A DNA stretch of 64,000 bases from positions 243,703 through 307,702 of the forward strand of contig NW_020170448.1 of NCBI RefSeq assembly GCF_000524195.1, in the 5' to 3' direction. Both the position numbers and the translations under genes were made by a program. This stretch comes from Echinococcus granulosus (Eukaryota; Platyhelminthes; Cestoda; Cyclophyllidea; Taeniidae). Every line of letters starts with the position of its first letter. Positions within the stretch are counted from its first letter, which is position 1. This document shows, piece after piece, positions 61,422-64,000 of the stretch. The notes beneath the pieces are model-generated. The model saw nothing but the letters and a program-made list of their open reading frames with translations, was not told the DNA's origin and did no database searches.

Positions 61422-63009
61422 ATGCACGAAAAGGTGCGAGTAACCCATGTGATCTTTGATCTTGATGGCCTTCTTATTAACTCTGAACAGATATATACAA
61501 ATCAGCTGTCCAAGTTTCTATCAAGACATGGCAAGGAATACACCTATAGAGTGAAACGCCTTATGATGGGACGCACGCCCATGGAGGCCGCAAATATAAT
61601 GTGTAAAGAATATGATCTCCCTATGGCACCCAGTGAAGTCCTTGAAGATTATCAGAAGGAGCTCCCTCTCGAAATTTGGCACACTGCTACACTGATGCCT
61701 GGTGTGCATAGATTAATAGAATATCTCAGTCAGAATTCTATCCCAATGGCAGTTGCCTCTGGCTCAACATCGCAACAGGTTCCACACAAAATGTGGAATC
61801 ACAGGGAAGTGTGGCAGCATATCAGCCACGTTGTCACAGCTGGTGACGACCCAGAGGTACGGATTTTTGTTGTTCCGTTTGTAAAAATTTTTTGCTCCTA
61901 CTAACATTTACTTTTAGACGCCTGCTTTTCGATGCCAACCCATTTTTCACTTTTTAAATCCTGCATCTTACAATCTGCATGTGTTTCTTTTTTGCATAGG
62001 TGTTTCTAGCTGCTGTTTATCTGTACTTTTATTAATACCACAAGTCTGTTGATTAGTCAGTAAACACACTGAAATACACTGCGCTCTTATGTGAGATAAA
62101 TGGAATAAACAGTTAACAGTCTCTCGTCACTGCATGTGATTTGGTGGTCCATTTGCCTAGTAGCTTCTACCACTTCTTTATACCGGCTGATGTAGGTGCA
62201 AAACCTTTATTTCATCACTTATGACAAACAGCATACGAATTGGCCCTCTCTTTGAGTTACTTGTATGACCTGCGGCCACCCGTTATGGGAGACCATTTTT
62301 GCAGCGACTAGCATCGTAAATATTCCATTGTATATAAACTAGCATCGGAGATACAATCGGTAGGTTTCATGTTGAATTTGCTTATTTACAGTTAACCTCA
62401 AACTAATCCGTTCTTTTGATAATTATCGGCAAGACTTGGTTTATTTGCAATTGTGGAGGTGGAATTAAGTGACGAATCGATGCTTGTCATAGTTGATATA
62501 GGTTGGTTTTTCTTACAGGACGATGGTTTGGTTCATCGTCTTTCTTTAAAATACATTTCTTGGTCTTGTGTCCTTGGTTCCAAAAGAAGTTCTTTGAAAG
62601 ACGTAAACTGCATAATTGTCAAAAACTCAATCATAAGCCGTCTGGTTTTCAAATTTTTTTCTCATTTCTGAAAAGGTCGGGATATCCTAATTTTATGCTT
62701 TCATCGATTACGGCTCATTCATTTCAGGTTTTGAGAGGCAAGCCCGCACCGGACGTCTTTCAGGTGGCATTGAAGCGATTCAACGACCCTTCGGCGCGTG
62801 AGGAATCGACACTGGTCTTCGAAGACGCCTGGAACGGCGTGCAGGCCGGCTTGGCCGCAGGCATGTTCGTGGTGTGGGTGCCAGACGCTATCGAGGATCC
62901 TGGCTTCCCCACCGATTCCAGACTTACTGAGGAAGAGAAGACCCGCATCGTTCGACTCAATAGTCTCGAGGAGTTCGATCCCTCTCGCTTTGGTCTACCC
63001 CCTTACTAG
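61422..63009 (+). CDS. PUDP: HAD-superfamily phosphatase, pseudouridine-5'-phosphatase-like
   Basis: Likely dephosphorylates pseudouridine 5'-phosphate in the cytosol (family knowledge; substrate not readable from sequence). Two exons, 61422-61856 and 62728-63009, 717 nt, 238 aa (human PUDP about 228). Seen: motif I FDLDGLLINSE with nucleophile Asp13 and acid/base Asp15; a helical cap (about 20-85); LMPGVHRLIEYL; motif II VASGSTS (Ser113); motif III Lys150 in RGKPAPDVF; motif IV FEDAWNGV (Glu177-Asp178). The intron (871 nt) falls just before motif III, so the first exon alone would not be a complete enzyme. The start is the first ATG after a promoter-like region. The second exon is clearly GC-richer than the first. 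Other HAD family members (phosphoglycolate phosphatase type) are less likely given MGRTPMEAA and the NSEQIY segment. Confidence 0.92.
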
Positions 63010-64000
63010 ATGCTGCAGATCAGTTCTCACCGTCCGTTCTCTATTAAAAACTGCTTCTGATACAAAATGATTATGCCTAGGTGGAATTTAAATAACTTGT
63101 TTCTTGGCAGTCAGCTCCCATTGCGCATTCCCAATTTTGTCTGAAAATGTTAATGGTTGGATGAGGTTTGAGCCGCCCGTTGTACTTACGTGAAGGATGT
63201 CACACTCTGGAAACAATAACTAGATTCAACTTAGTGTCTTCTATCATCCCATCTACTAGTTGCTGGAGTTGTTTTTCTGTCCAACATCTGTTACAAGGCA
63301 CGTACTCGATTTTGGACTACTGCTATGACTAAACAATGCTCTTATAAAAGAATATTTTTGGAAAGTGAAAATTTTGGTGATTGTGAGTGGTTTTTTGTGG
63401 AACTCTATCCGTAGAAAAAGCAGGTGTGATTAATTGTGTGCCTAAAAAAGCATTTATGCTGTAAACAGGCATTAGACCTTGCACTGAAACACTTATTCCC
63501 TTTTTAGTACCAAAGCATTCATCAACATCGCATTGCAGCCACTACAACAGTTGAGTCTATTCGCGTTTCCCTAATTTTTTGTGTGGAAGAGGACGAAAAT
63601 TACTTGAAGAGGTTGTGACTTTGTGTTGTATTACGGCCTTTTGCTTGTAGCTAATTCAGAGGTGTGGTGTTCATTGTACAATCGTCATCACTAAAATGTT
63701 GCAATAATCCACTATGACGGTGGTTGTTTGCTAAAATGCAGTGTATTTACACTCTTGGGCAAAAGATTCATTCCGAATTGGGCTTTTGTTACATGCAATC
63801 GCTTACGTACCTTTATGCAGGGTGAGGGCGCGTCCAACTCGGTACGGTTAGTAGGCGCTTGCACGAAAAGGGCCTTGGTCCAGGCCCGATCTACTTAAGG
63901 CTTGCTGACATGCTGTTGCATTCCAAATATTCCCGTTAAGCCGTTGTAAGCTCAAGTGGCGTAGCTGGTACGTGCTACCAACATGTAGAATATTCAAGGG
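63010..64000. other. 3' flank of PUDP, nothing else recognised
   Basis: Contains a possible ATTAAA poly(A) variant at 63043-63048. The last 200 bp become GC-richer, but no gene, tRNA or repeat could be supported. Confidence 0.4.

Noticed and set aside
63820..64000. GC-richer end of the window, checked for a tRNA or 5S-like gene
   Set aside because: No cloverleaf arms or A/B-box pair could be fitted.

Overview
The window is a gene-dense piece of an invertebrate nuclear genome, most likely a flatworm and probably a cyclophyllidean tapeworm. Three things point there: conserved metazoan genes split by many GT-AG introns, a striking class of 29-39 nt introns, and copies of a miniature LTR retrotransposon (TRIM) resembling the type reported from taeniid tapeworms. 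The species itself is inference; no search could be run. Three runs of exactly 100 N show that this is a scaffolded draft assembly.

Layout. 0.5-4.9 kb (-): ISWI chromatin-remodelling ATPase, 13 exons. 5.8-10.8 kb (-): a 706-codon protein whose C-terminal part resembles BAG6/Scythe. 11.2-12.2 kb: an intact TRIM with 198-bp terminal repeats and a 4-bp target duplication. 13.0-21.6 kb (-): vesicular-type zinc transporter (SLC30A2/3/4/8 group), with its first exon(s) not found and a solo TRIM terminal repeat in an intron. 25.2-29.5 kb (+): MAN1/LEMD3 inner nuclear membrane protein, 12 exons. 29.8-30.7 kb (-): MORN3, convergent with MAN1. 31.2-32.2 kb: a second TRIM, interrupted by a gap. 33.7-39.4 kb (-): vestigial-like 4 (VGLL4/Tgi), a Hippo-pathway co-repressor with two Tondu motifs. 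39.4-50.7 kb: 11 kb with no supportable gene, between two divergent genes. 50.7-58.8 kb (+): CFP1/CXXC1, a COMPASS subunit, with no visible PHD or CXXC finger. 59.0-60.4 kb (-): eIF5. 61.4-63.0 kb (+): pseudouridine-5'-phosphatase-like HAD hydrolase.

The genes do not form a pathway and there is no operon evidence; this is ordinary metazoan gene order with two divergent pairs (VGLL4/CFP1, eIF5/PUDP) and two close convergent pairs (MAN1/MORN3, CFP1/eIF5). Several act on chromatin or nuclear signalling (ISWI, CFP1, MAN1, VGLL4), which I take as coincidence. Gene models were built by hand from splice-site and phase continuity. For every model the summed exon length is compatible with an open frame to the stop, which strongly supports the boundaries.

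The best candidates for something under-described are the TRIM family, with a 22-bp core unchanged in a badly eroded relic, the CFP1 that seems to lack its chromatin-reading fingers, the enlarged VGLL4, and the ultra-short introns.
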